Positions 1-9,654 are shown, counted from the first letter of the stretch. The stretch: 13,208 bases of DNA from Echinostoma caproni (GCA_900618425.1 UZAN01044667.1:4533-17740); one strand, 5' to 3'. A program made the numbers and translations. The notes: a model not told the origin generated them from the sequence alone.

Positions 1-70
1 AACACTTGAGTAAATGACGCAATCCCAAGAAATGAAACCTACAAAAGGATGCAATACACAGAGCATGCCC

Positions 71-97
71 TGAGTGTGTGTGTGTGAGAGAGAGAGC
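71..97. repeat. GT/GA compound microsatellite
   Basis: A run of about six GT units (74-86) passes directly into about five GA units (86-96). This is a simple sequence repeat of the kind common in animal genomes. Confidence 0.85.
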
Positions 98-3000
98 TCA
101 CTCGGATATTTTAGGCAATTTTTTGACATTTTAAAGTATACCATACACTGTCCCGTGATGAATTCTTTCCTCAAGGAATTTGATACATTCGTGATTAATT
201 ATTTCTAATCACATACATTCTCCAACATTTTTGGGTCTTCTCGAGACAAGAAAAACTGTGGTTCTGGTTATTGCGATTTCTGATGACAACCAACTGAATA
301 ACTTCAATACTCTGTATTGGTTCCTTATGAGTTTTCTGTGTTAATGATGCATTCTTTTCATTTTTGCACGATACGGCTAAGAGGTAACATACACTATAAA
401 CACAGCTTGTTGGATCTGTGCGTGAATATAAATAGAAACGTTATAAACAGGAGGAAAAACAGACAGCCCGCGTTGAAATTTCACCCGTTTGTCTCAGACT
501 TGCAAAACTTATCGAAAAGTGATTTTCGGGAATTAAACTCGTTTGGAAGCATTTCGGTGTACAGCAATCAGAAACAAACTGCTTAAGAATTTGACGTACG
601 GATTAGCCCAGTAAATTTTCGCAGGTTGTAAGTCCCGCATGTTATCTGCTGCGGTTCACTGTTTGGGAGTGTGTCTGTTGTTCATATGCGGAATGCATTT
701 TATTTGTGGTGGAAATTCATTCGTTTACCTGAGGCTAGACGTTGACAACGAGCACTGATTGTTCACTGGTTCTACACACTATTTCTTCGTACACTCTCGG
801 CACAGCCGACCTACCAAGATCGATTAAAACCCAACAACCTGCACACGCAACTGATTACGTTTGACGCAATGTGTATATAAAAATTTCTATATTCTTCTTA
901 GGCGTCCTTTCTAGTTGGTAAACATTTTCGGAACTGAAAAAATAAACACATTCCACTGAGGCGGAATGAGGTAACGGTTCGATTTGTAACCCGTATAGGC
1001 GCTCGCGTGCGCACACAGGGAAATTGTTTTAAATAAATAAATGATGGTGATAACGAGATAGCACATTTGTTCTATACGCGTTAAAAATCGAGGGAAGATG
1101 CTAAATGAAAGCTTTTACAAAAATAAACTAGACCCTGATTTTGTCTGCTACTGAAAAAGTCATGATTTTTATTTACTTTTAAACAGACCACAATGGAACT
1201 ATGGTTTGGAACGTCTCAATAGTGATCAACCTCATTCCATTTCACTCGCATGAAAAGTTTCTCTATTTTTTTCCGTTTGACTTTATTAGCACGAATTGTT
1301 GTTTTACTATTTTATTATGTTTGGACCGGACTTTATAAGGGTAAAATATTGATTCTCCTTTTTACCGGTCTGGCATTTGTCCCTTGGAGTGGAATTAATC
1401 CATTCACGACAGTGGTCTATGCGCATTTGAACGCATCTCACGTGCACACCTATCACCAGGATCGGAGACATGACAGAACCTTGAACTATTTCTGGCTGAA
1501 GTCCTCACGTGATATACCTGTCTGTGTTATCACAATCAGTTTGTGGAACAAACAGCAATTTGGTAAGCGTCTCGGGTGCAATCAATATTTATTGGATTGA
1601 TTGTTAACCGACAAATTAAATGCATTTAAGTACTGACTTCATAACAGCTGAGACTATAATTAAGATTGTACAATAAAATGAATATCGTTTTGATGACTCC
1701 CGTCCACGTTTACCTGTCAGTACCTCCCGGTCTAAAAATGGATTTTCCAATATCGCATCAGATCCTGGACGTAGAAATTTTGCTATGCTGAAAGAAAACT
1801 CGGAGCTACAGTTGTAAGGGAAAGCTTGAACTAGGTTTTGGTGCATAAAACAGTCTCTCCCCCTCCTCGATTTCCATGTATGTTCTTGTGCACAGTTCTT
1901 GTGCAACAGTGATAGAAATGCGAAAAGTTGATACTGGCACGATTAAATTTTGTGAAACAGCCGATGTTGAACTTTAAGTGCTTCGATGTATAATAATTAG
2001 TTGCACTATGATTTTGTCTGCCTTCATGTTGGCGGGACTGACGTCGAGTTAAGAACTCAAACTTTGGCTTCTTCCACCACATACTTCTTCTGCATTTACT
2101 TCCGCATCAAATATTATAAACTCAGTGATCATTAAGAATGCGTTCAATTTAATTTCCATTCGAGTATCCGTGGAAAATGTCAGTGACTCGTCTCTGCGTG
2201 CTTCTTCTTGTTTTGGGAGACACGAAGTTAAAAGAATCAGAAGAATTGTAATCAGCAAAACATCATCCTGGTCGGAAAGCTGTACACCGGCACAAAAACA
2301 TGAAGATCATTGGTTTCCCTGTCATAATGTAGTTCAGCCTCTGCCCAATTCTCCCAAAATTATCAGACATCGGCCACCTGATTCACAATGGGAATTTGTC
2401 CAAAATTTGCGTGTAACTTTTCTAAGGATCCTGACTAAACGAATTCGTCGTTGGCTAATTGGTTGAAATTGAAGGCTTCCATTTGTTTCATGCCGATGGT
2501 CCCCCAGGAGTGAAAACGATATGCAATAGGTCATCACATATGTCAGCCAGTAGTTGTGTGGCTTCACCAAATGCGTATTCACCTACTGTATACAAAATAT
2601 TTCTTGTATCATTGTGGAGTGTAAATCACCTTGTCTGCTGCGTTGTTCTTCAATCGGTATTTCATATATGTAAACAACGACGGACGGTAGATTTGCTGAG
2701 CTAACTACAGTTCTGGATACCCTTTGTCGAATTTTGCTGGAAAACATTGTTACATCTGTTTGGATCGTTACTGGTGACTTCAACAGATCGAATGTGAGTT
2801 TTTACACACGTGTCTTTTAAGAAAATGTTTAGCTTCTTAACTGGAAATGATACCCCTTTAATGAACCATCTTTTTTCATGCCTTCAAACATACACCTATA
2901 GGTACTTCTGATCCCTGCCTGAATAAAGTTCGGGTCACGATATGTAGAAAATGCAGTCAATAAATACGTACTGAGAACAATGCACGTGGGTATACCTCTA

Positions 3001-4245
3001 TCCCATCAACCCAAATTGATAAAGTTAGAAACCATGGTTGTCTTTCCGAAAAGAAAACTATTTTTCGATCCCTATGTTTCGATTTTCTCCGAAAAATTTA
3101 CAAATTACCTCAAATTTTGTTATGGTATGCTGTTTTCCATTTAGAATTCACGTACAACTAAAGCGATTCGTCTCTGGCATACTGACATAGTTACGCAGCC
3201 TGAAAGAGAAGGCTGATCACTCAAGAGATAAGCTGACTGTCACATTTGTGAACTTTTATTTGAGAAGAGGTGAATAATATTGCGTAAACATTACCACAAC
3301 CTGGTACAACGGCACTTGACCTCCATCCCATGCGTCCGTCAATGCAGCAAATTTTGAACGTGCTGAACGCTAAAACCAGCAATACCCACACCCCCTGTTC
3401 GAGGTGGTTTGTCCACAGTGACCCTAAAATATTATATGTGAATCACCTGGCACAAATGGTTCCATTTATATCCAGTAAATTTCTGACAGAATACATAATG
3501 GTATTATTATTAGGAAGTAGAAAGTGGTCAATCAAAGGACTACGGTACAAAAAAGAGGGGAGAAAATCAGGAAGGTGAGGAGATTCGAAAACTCGTCCTC
3601 CAGGCGATCATTCGGTAACCTTGACCATCAACACACATTTGAGTGCTACGTTTCAGTAGTAGGTTCTCAAAGACCTTTATTGAAATAAAACAGAGCTGGA
3701 AACAACAGGGGTACTTAGCGATGGCCTGATCATGAATCACTGAAAACGATGGATTTCCTGAAATTGTTTTCTTACTTCGAGTTTGGACGTTTTCCCAATA
3801 TTAGAGCATTGTGATAATAACCTGTGATGATCCAGACTTACGTGACCGTGTTCCAGGCACTACCAGGTACAGCTTCATGTCATTCAGTCACCGTTCAGGA
3901 AGCTCAACCAATTGTACACTGGGTGAACATCACATCCGAGTTAGTAAATGTGAAACGTCTGCACAAATGGTTACGTGGTTGGACGCCGGTCCTTCAATCA
4001 ACCATATGGCCTTTACTTTCCCTAAAACATGCTCTAATTCTATCAATGAACATAAGCATTTGCTGCTATCAATTCCTTGTGTGTTTCATTGGTGTCCGCA
4101 GTTCGGGTTGGAGCTAATTCAGTTATGAGAATTACTGTACGGGTTCTCGTATTCCGATATTCAATGCTATTCTGATTACCACATAACCATACTTGGCTAT
4201 TGTGGTTCAAACAAGTAGAGGTACTGTGAAAACTCAGAGGAGGCT
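98..4245. other. No supported gene
   Basis: All six frames are cut by frequent stops. Open stretches here (for example 1250-1600 plus, 2125-2466 plus, 3811-4128 plus) resemble no family I know and are the length expected by chance. No RNA gene was seen. Confidence 0.6.
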
Positions 4246-4265
4246 GGATTCGAAACCTTCATCAG
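4246..4265 (-). other. Degenerate B-box-like word next to CTGATGA
   Basis: On the minus strand CTGATGA (4265-4259) runs into GGTTTCGAATCC (4257-4246), a B-box word with one extra T. CTGATGA is also the 5' core of hammerhead ribozymes, but the partner GAAA and the helices are absent. It may be a relic of a short interspersed element. Support is weak. Confidence 0.2.
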
Positions 4266-4994
4266 AAGCTCAAGGTCTACTTAACTTGTCAGAATGCTAT
4301 TTTGATGTCAATAGACGGAGTTCGGCGAAAAATTTCTTCCCTAGTACAGTTGCACATAAACGTGGTTATTCTCTTCCAATGAGCGACATATTTCTCTGTA
4401 CTCTGTAATGCATGTAACTTTCATTGTTTAACACGATTCTGGTTAGTTGTTGATTACCGTTCAACAGTGACTGAATTGAGGTTTCAAATCAGGCTGCAGA
4501 AAGTCGTGTAACTGGAGGGCAGCCCACCCATATCGGATAGCGAGCGATGAGCTGCATAAATTTTGTCTGCCATGTAAATTGATTCGGTCGTACTGCTGCC
4601 AGCCGGTTCTGGCCTTTGTTCTTGCTGACCGGGGATAATCAAATGTGAAATATGAATACGCATCAGTTAATGTCCTTTTGTTTCTGGGGGACCCAGCTTC
4701 ATGTCACACTTATCACTTGCAAAATAGCTTCGGTGGGCAATGTTTGTGCTCTCCATAGAGATAAGATGCCTTTTGTTAGAAGGTCCTATTCAGTAGGGTC
4801 GCAATTAGGTAGAACAAAGCAAACTGCTTAGGTGACAGTCAAGTGGCTTACCTTTCCTTAGATCACTTCAAATAAATGTCCGTGTTGCTACATCACTTAC
4901 AGCGTTGATGGACCACTACAGGCATTGTTTTCTCAACAACAATGTGTTTATAATTTCATCCGGTCAGATGGCAATCTGATCAGATGTACCCCAA
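4266..4994. other. No supported gene
   Basis: There is no coding-like stretch. A second degenerate B-box-like word, GGTTTCAAATC, lies at 4480-4490, and a somewhat more GC-rich patch follows to about 4640. It could be old repeat DNA, but no boundary is visible. Confidence 0.5.
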
Positions 4995-5029
4995 ATCGAA
5001 ATGGTGATATTTATTTAATTCATTTCGAT
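4995..5029. repeat. 9-bp inverted repeat
   Basis: ATCGAAATG at 4995-5003 is the exact reverse complement of CATTTCGAT at 5021-5029, with a 17-base AT-rich spacer. It abuts the larger palindrome starting at 5030. Confidence 0.6.
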
Positions 5030-5069
5030 AAGCAAATTATTTTATAAATATTTTATAAATAATTTGCTT
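5030..5069. repeat. AT-rich near-palindrome (13-bp perfect arms)
   Basis: AAGCAAATTATTT at 5030-5042 is the exact reverse complement of AAATAATTTGCTT at 5057-5069. The 14-base centre, made of A and T only, is itself nearly self-complementary, so almost the whole 40 bases can fold back. It is a candidate cruciform, fragile site or the middle of a small non-autonomous transposon. No target duplication was seen. Confidence 0.7.
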
Positions 5070-6000
5070 GTGTATTTTATCTCCTATAAGTAGCATTATT
5101 TTGGATACCAACAGTTGAAGGACGGAGAAATTTACATCCAGAAGCTCTTTAGTTGCCCAGAGTGTCAGAAAATAGCCAGCTTTGACTCCATATGCGCGTG
5201 TCGATAGATCCACAGACAATATAGCCAAAAAACACGAATCGACCACTGGACCATGTGAAATCGATCGAGAAGTGGGAAATTTCATTTAGAGGACACGAAT
5301 TTACACGTGCTTCCCTACCCAAGGCAACCATGCACTTCATGGGAACGATAGAACGAATACACCTTAACGCAAGTCACAGAGGAAACACGCGAGTCGACTT
5401 CGCAATTGAACGTACGAGTGACTAATTTGAGCCCTGCAAAATTGCGATCGATGTCTATTTAATTGATCGTTCGACTGAGGGGATTTTATGCTAGTCTGAA
5501 GTTTTTAGCATGCGCCCTTCCTGTCCCGAGCAATACTGAAATTCACTACCAGTAGCAGAATCTGATCGAATATACCACTTGCTTTTATTACAGTGTTCTC
5601 AACATTCAAGTAATAAGAATGAGTACAAAAAGTTTTACTTGCGCAATGTGAACGGTTGTGGTTCGATTGAGCGCATTGCGACGAAACGTAAGCACAGTTA
5701 ATGAATTTCAGCAAATGCTGGAATAGCTGTCCAGTGCTGCTTGTCAGTCACAAGAACATTTCTTTCACAAGTGCATTGTTTCTAACATGCGGGAATTTAA
5801 AAAAAGGAAACGAACTCCCGATTAAATGAAAAATGCCCATGGCCACATTGAAAGTAAAGTCCTTAGGCGAAACAAGCTGTTTTTCGATAAATTCATCATT
5901 ACAATTATATACGGTTATTTGGGTTCGTCTTTTGGTTGCACAGGGGGATCCGATGTTTGGGTAGCTAGCGCCTCGGCTCTGCATAGAATGATGAACTGAA
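5070..6000. other. No supported gene; 3' flank of the retroelement
   Basis: This is downstream of the element on its own strand. Part of it, perhaps to about 5900, may be untranslated element sequence, but no terminal repeat, tail or duplication marks the end. Short open frames on the minus strand (5037-5285, 5505-5714, 5748-6020) look random. Confidence 0.5.
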
Positions 6001-6021
6001 GACGTTTCGGCAGAGATCATG
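6001..6021 (-). other. Possible hammerhead-ribozyme-like remnant after the PLE ORF
   Basis: Reading the minus strand, CATGATCTCTGCCGAAACGTC spans the end of the ORF and the bases after it. The 3' half, CGAAACGTC, matches the GAAA plus GUC-type cleavage site of hammerhead ribozymes, which are known from PLE terminal repeats. The 5' core CTGATGA is not intact (only TGAT is kept), and I see no convincing helix I or II. At best this is a degenerate copy. Confidence 0.2.
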
Positions 6022-6044
6022 GCGTGTGGAAAACCGTGTGGAAA
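6021..6044 (-). repeat. 12-bp tandem duplication at the PLE C-terminus
   Basis: Two adjacent 12-base units on the plus strand, GGCGTGTGGAAA and ACCGTGTGGAAA, differ only in their first two bases. In the nuclease frame they give FHTVFHTP before the stop, so the duplication adds four residues without shifting frame. It looks like a replication-slippage event in this copy or its recent ancestor. Confidence 0.7.
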
Positions 6045-6240
6045 GCCTGATCAACAATGATAGTGTGCCGTGTCTCCAGTATATGTTGACAGATAGCACT
6101 TTTCGCCGTCCTAGTTTCACCGTGTCGGGTGTGTCGGGGTGGTGTTCTCGTATCCCCTTCGATAGCTGCCTCGTAGTTCGGCCGATGTAGCTCGCTCCAC
6201 AGAAGCAAGTGAACGCGTAAAGGCACATGGATGTGGCTTT

Positions 6241-6264
6241 GGGGTGGGGTTGGGAGGTGGAGGG
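6241..6264 (+). other. G-quadruplex-capable tract between RT and endonuclease
   Basis: Four G runs (GGGG, GGGG, GGG, GGG) are separated by loops of 1, 2 and 7 bases, which meets the usual G3 with N1-7 rule. The tract lies opposite the coding strand of the retroelement, in its RT-to-endonuclease linker, a few bases from the in-frame TAA at 6271-6273. Folding is inferred, not shown. Confidence 0.6.
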
Positions 6265-6273
6265 AGCAGTTTA

Positions 6274-7590
6274 TCTGTGAAGTGGAAGCGTATTGCTGAT
6301 AAATGATCCCACGTGTAAGTCACTCAGTTGCAAGTAGAGTGGTTTTTTATTGACTGTTTGCATAACCGTTCTTGCGGGTATTTCCTTTAGATGTTTATCT
6401 ATGAACTCATCCGGATAACTATTCCCTCGAAGGAGGTTTTTGATGTGTTCTAGTTCTTTAGCTGCGGCATTGGGAGAGCAAATTGTCTGTGCCCTCATAG
6501 TTAGGCATTGCACCAAATTTCTGTTGTTTCAATGGCACAAAGTTATTCAAATTGACACATTGTCTCGTCCTGTATACTCTTCTCTGGATAGTTCCATCTG
6601 GATTTCGGATTAGTGGAACATCCAGGAGAGGAATTCGATCATTGTACTCTTTCTCGATAGTGAATTTGATTGAGTTGTGGCTTGCGTTGAAAGTCTCCAG
6701 CACAGACTCAATGTTGTTTGTTTGATTTATCGTGAAAAATATATCATCCACGTATCGGCAATACACACTGAATTTGTGTATAGCGTCTTGTAAGATTGTA
6801 CTCTCGAGTTTCCCCATGAATATATCCGTCAACAATGGTCCCAGCGGAGATCCGATTGCGAATCCGTCCGTTTGTTGGTAGATTCGACCATTGGACAGGA
6901 ACTGGACGCCACATGTGCGCCGAAGCAGAAGCTTATTCAGATTGGGAAGGGGTATTCCGAATTCTAAGTGGTGTTTTGCAATGTACTCGCATAGGAACTC
7001 GATAGTCTCTAGAAGTGGGACGTTCGTGAATAGGGAAGTCACATCCAGAGAGTGCACTGTTTGTGATGAAATGTTAATTTTTTTCACCTGTTCGACGAAT
7101 TCGAATGTGTCCTTCAAACTATAAGCGGAGATTTGTTGTCTGACGGGGTCTAGTGGTCGCAATAATCATTTGGCCGTTGTATGATATACGGAGTTCGACA
7201 TATCCAAGATTGGCCTTACTGGTGAATCCGGTTTGTGTACTTTTGGGAGGCCATATAATCGTGGTATTGTCGAGAATTTTGGTTTTAGCAGATCAGACGT
7301 TGTCATTGAAATGTGGTTACCTTCTTTCAAGGACTTCAAGCACTTCGTCATTTGCTGTTCTATCAGTTCTGTTCTGTCTTTCTTCTCCGTATCCTCTCGA
7401 AATTTACTCCCGTCTGCTAGGATGGCGTTCATTTTCTCTAGGTAACCTCTCTTTTCATGAGAACAATCCCGGCTCCTTTGTCTGGTCTAGTAATAAGTAC
7501 CTCTGTTTCAACTCTTTTAGTTTCTGTAGGTATTCCTATGTCAGGATACTTCGGTGTTTCTGTTTCTGTTTGTGATATCGTTATGCACAA
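6274..7590 (-). pseudogene. Broken PLE reverse transcriptase region
   Basis: This is the remnant of the polymerase that copies the element RNA into DNA at the target nick. In reading order: RPDKGAG at 7488-7468, the N-terminal DKG motif of PLEs; YGLPKVHKP then RPIL at 7255-7205, motifs 1-2; SLDVTSLFTNVP around 7051-7016, motif A with its catalytic Asp at 7045-7043; QTDGFAIGSPLGP around 6874-6836, motif B; YVDDIF at 6754-6737, motif C with the Asp pair; IPLLDV and VYRTRQC further on, as in PLE thumb regions. After a frame change near 6520 the protein continues with NLVQCLTMRAQTICS and NSYPDEFI, also typical of the family. The TGA at 7166-7168 sits where the reading AK-stop-LLRPL suggests a lost Trp codon. 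The change near 7441-7447 behaves like a 1-base loss, and the one near 6516-6525 like a 1-base gain. The catalytic Asp codons survive, but no uninterrupted protein is possible. Confidence 0.93.
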
Positions 7591-8356
7591 TTAACTAGCG
7601 TACTTTTCAGAATATCCCAGAAAATCCCAATTACAAACAGGAATAACTGATGTCCACCAGCCTTGGAGTTCGTGAACTCACATCGAAAAACAAGAACGTG
7701 TTATGTCAATCAAATTTTTTTGTCAGTATCTATCTTATTTCACTGTTCACCAATCAAGTCGTACGGCAAATTCAGAGCAGCTTTGTATGGATGGCCTTTC
7801 TTTGTCTGGCTTCTATGGGTAGATCAGAACTGATCTGGTACAATGAGCCTTCCGGGTTTCTCGAAAGTTGCACTTTAACATTCAAGGAGTACCGTAGCAC
7901 GTTTCACACTCCAGTTTTCGCTTCTGTTAGTTAACCTGTGCCTGAAACCAATAGTTGTGTAAACCAATGAGGTCGATTCATTCTGTGATATCGCGCCAAA
8001 AGTCTCCACGTCGTCCGAACGCGCACAAAACGCGATTCAAAAGATAATCAGAGAGAGGTACAATTTTCCATTCACGTTTAACCTGAATCTACGCATCAAT
8101 CAAACTGAATTTACCCATGGAAAATGTGAATATATGATCCAATGAGATTACTTATTTTTCCATCTTGCCGGCTTAACAGTTGAAAACTTAAACAGCTGTG
8201 TTTTATGGCTACACAGATAAGCGTTTAGTAGTGAAGTAAACAGTAATAATCGAAGTAGACAAGAACTATGAATCACACTGGTGTTAGTCTGTCGTAGTAC
8301 TACGGTCGACGGGACACAGATTGTGTCTGATGCGCATGGCTTCTAATTAGTCGCTA
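7591..8356. other. No supported gene; 5' flank of the retroelement
   Basis: The missing N-terminal part of the element would be expected here on the minus strand. Between 7919 and 7740 one minus frame has only two or three stops, but it shows no family motif. The plus-strand open stretch at 7650-7934 also looks like chance. Confidence 0.45.
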
Positions 8357-8877
8357 CTATCGTACAGAAACTATGCCGTTTAGCTCCTTGATCGGAGTTA
8401 ACTCGGAAGGCTGCATCTCCACAACTGTCATGGTCGATTTGCTTGCAATCATGCTTGGTCTTGACAATGCCAGTGAAGCATTCTCTTCAAAGAGCGTTTC
8501 AGGAATATTGAACTGCTGGTTGAGGACCTCAGTAACTGGCAACGCTGGATCAGTTTAGTCTTCTTGTGGAATTCACGCTCTGACGGAACGGTTTCCTTGA
8601 ACTGGATTTGGTCGATGTGATTTCGATGAACTATCACGTTGGTCATCGAGGATCGATCATTGAGGATCGTAATCTTCATGTGTTTGATAATTTGGTGTAA
8701 CATTCTCTGGTCGTTGCATGCTCCACATTCCTGCACTGCACTGGGATATTTTGAAATGGCACTTCCAATTTCGACGTAGTCCTTTGGCTGGCTGATGAAA
8801 CAGGACTTTTCACCATCCTCATCAGATTCTCTGATATACCGTTCGAGCATAGTCGACAGCGCGTTGTATGTCGGTAA
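8357..8877 (-). pseudogene. Unidentified coding-like segment with one frameshift
   Basis: I do not recognise this protein. From 8877, just after a TAG, a frame runs about 108 codons. It passes an ATG at 8848-8850 and the acidic stretch RESDEDGEKS, then ends sensibly near 8555-8550. The reading then continues in another frame from DPALPVTEVLNQQ to the double stop at 8359-8354. One missing base between the two frames would join them. Codon choice looks natural throughout, with many GAN, ATC and AAG codons and mixed synonymous use, unlike the stop-ridden flanks. The product would be about 173 residues, hydrophilic, with no signal peptide, membrane segment or catalytic motif I can name. It has a Cys pair (CGAC) and a basic middle part. 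It could be a degraded exon, a processed pseudogene, or part of another mobile element. I see no convincing splice sites or poly(A) tail. Coding origin is likely; identity is unknown. Confidence 0.55.
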
Positions 8878-8879
8878 CT

Positions 8880-8926
8880 AGTAATTCCAGTCTGGAGGGT
8901 TGAAAGCACAACCCTCCGAAATTACT
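8880..8926. repeat. Hairpin: 9-bp perfect stem plus 7-bp outer stem
   Basis: GGAGGGTTG at 8894-8902 pairs perfectly with CAACCCTCC at 8909-8917 across a 6-base loop. Outside it, AGTAATT at 8880-8886 pairs with AATTACT at 8920-8926, giving a two-part stem with a small asymmetric internal loop. It sits directly 5' of the coding-like segment read on the minus strand. It could be a structured RNA, a remnant of a small inverted-repeat transposon, or chance. Confidence 0.65.
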
Positions 8927-9257
8927 GAAATATTTCACGATCGGTCACTTCCGCTCGCTCAGGATGTTTTGAATGTTTTTAGTGACCAGAAGCCGGATCG
9001 AAATGAAGGGGTTTGTCGCTGATCTGACCGTTAATGACACTTCTCTCTCGGAGTCTTGGATCACCGCAAAACGAGTCACTAATCACTCGAATGCGCTGTT
9101 CTTCACTGTTTCATCAGGACTGATATTAGTTTCCCGCTTGAAGGCTGACTTACTATAGATCAAAGTTTAGACATGAAAGGCTAGTGACCCAAAATGAATA
9201 CACAGTTTTTTATATGAACAAACATTTGAACATTATAACGTAATACAATATCTTGAG

Positions 9258-9274
9258 TTGATTGAATCAATCAA
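9258..9274. repeat. 8-bp palindrome with 1-base centre
   Basis: TTGATTGA, one A, then TCAATCAA form a perfect short inverted repeat. No protein or transposon association is visible, so it may be chance in AT-rich DNA. Confidence 0.5.
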
Positions 9275-9654
9275 TCCCTGCAATGTACAATCTGATCATG
9301 GATCTGGTGGCAGTCATTAGGGCTAGGAGTAATAGAAAACATTTGGGTCCGGTTGATCTTGATAACCGACTAATGAAGGACTGAGTCGAATATTTCGCAA
9401 ATGGAAACAGAAGTGGCACTGAACCATAGGGATAAGTGTTCAGAACTACTGGTTGCTAGCAGTGAGGATAAAGCTGCTGTTTAATTATGATTGACACATT
9501 CATTCAGCAAAGCGAACCTGCATTCTATACACAAAACAAATCTAAACAAATCTACTTAACAAGTTTATAGATAAAATTCTGTCCATGGTGGTGGGGGTAG
9601 AGATAAAGTGATTTTATGTTTCTGTCATTATCGAGCTCCGGACAATTCATCGGA

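Larger units (their letters stand above)
6017..6270 (-). pseudogene. Broken GIY-YIG endonuclease domain of the PLE
   Basis: This is the C-terminal nuclease of the element, which in the family nicks DNA to prime reverse transcription. The first part, from 6228, reads CLYAFTCFCGASYIGRTTRQ: the YIG signature, the paired Cys just before it, and then SKGIREHHP, the usual Arg-Ile-x-Glu-His segment with a Gly where Arg is commoner. It is in the same frame as the preceding linker but separated from it by the TAA at 6271-6273. Near 6094-6100 the frame changes, consistent with loss of one A from an A run. The domain then continues as KSAICQHILETRH and ends FHTVFHTP-stop at 6017-6019. The end carries a 12-base tandem duplication (6021-6044) adding four residues. 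The linker is Pro/Ser/Thr-rich because of a C-rich tract on this strand. Domain identity is clear; function is lost. Confidence 0.9.
6001..7590 (-). mobile_element. Decayed Penelope-like retroelement (RT plus GIY-YIG endonuclease)
   Basis: On the minus strand, pieces of one polyprotein follow each other in the order of an endonuclease-bearing Penelope-like element: a DKG-type motif near 7488-7468, the reverse transcriptase, a linker, and a GIY-YIG nuclease ending at the TGA at 6017-6019. Such elements integrate by target-primed reverse transcription, with the GIY-YIG domain nicking the target. About 525 codons remain. The far N-terminal part expected in full-length elements is not recognisable upstream of the TAA at 7591-7593, so the copy looks 5'-truncated or eroded there. 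I see in-frame stops at 7166-7168 (TGA) and 6271-6273 (TAA), and frameshifts near 7441-7447, 6516-6525 and 6094-6100. I found no target-site duplication or terminal repeats, so both ends are approximate. The family assignment is firm; clade and host are not. Confidence 0.93.

Noticed and set aside
1250..1600. 116-codon plus-strand open frame with two hydrophobic stretches near its start
   Set aside because: The T-rich sequence gives hydrophobic residues in this frame by composition. There is no known family, and the length is unremarkable for six frames of 13 kb.
2049..2466. Overlapping open frames on both strands
   Set aside because: They are mutually antisense, have no recognisable domain, and have random-looking composition.
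3811..4128. Two overlapping plus-strand frames both open for about 100 codons
   Set aside because: Neither shows a motif. Both being open at once points to local scarcity of stop words rather than coding.
6117..6323. Pro-rich minus-strand frame across the linker
   Set aside because: It is a shadow frame of the C-rich linker. The family motifs lie in the other frames.
7153..7575. 140-codon plus-strand open frame
   Set aside because: It is antisense to the reverse transcriptase region and is open because the coding strand avoids the complementary words.
7740..7919. Possible extension of the retroelement N-terminus
   Set aside because: One minus-strand frame is relatively open but contains stops and no motif I can tie to the family.
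8793..8826. CTGATGA words suggesting hammerhead ribozymes
   Set aside because: They lie inside the coding-like segment and lack the GAAA partner with pairing helices.
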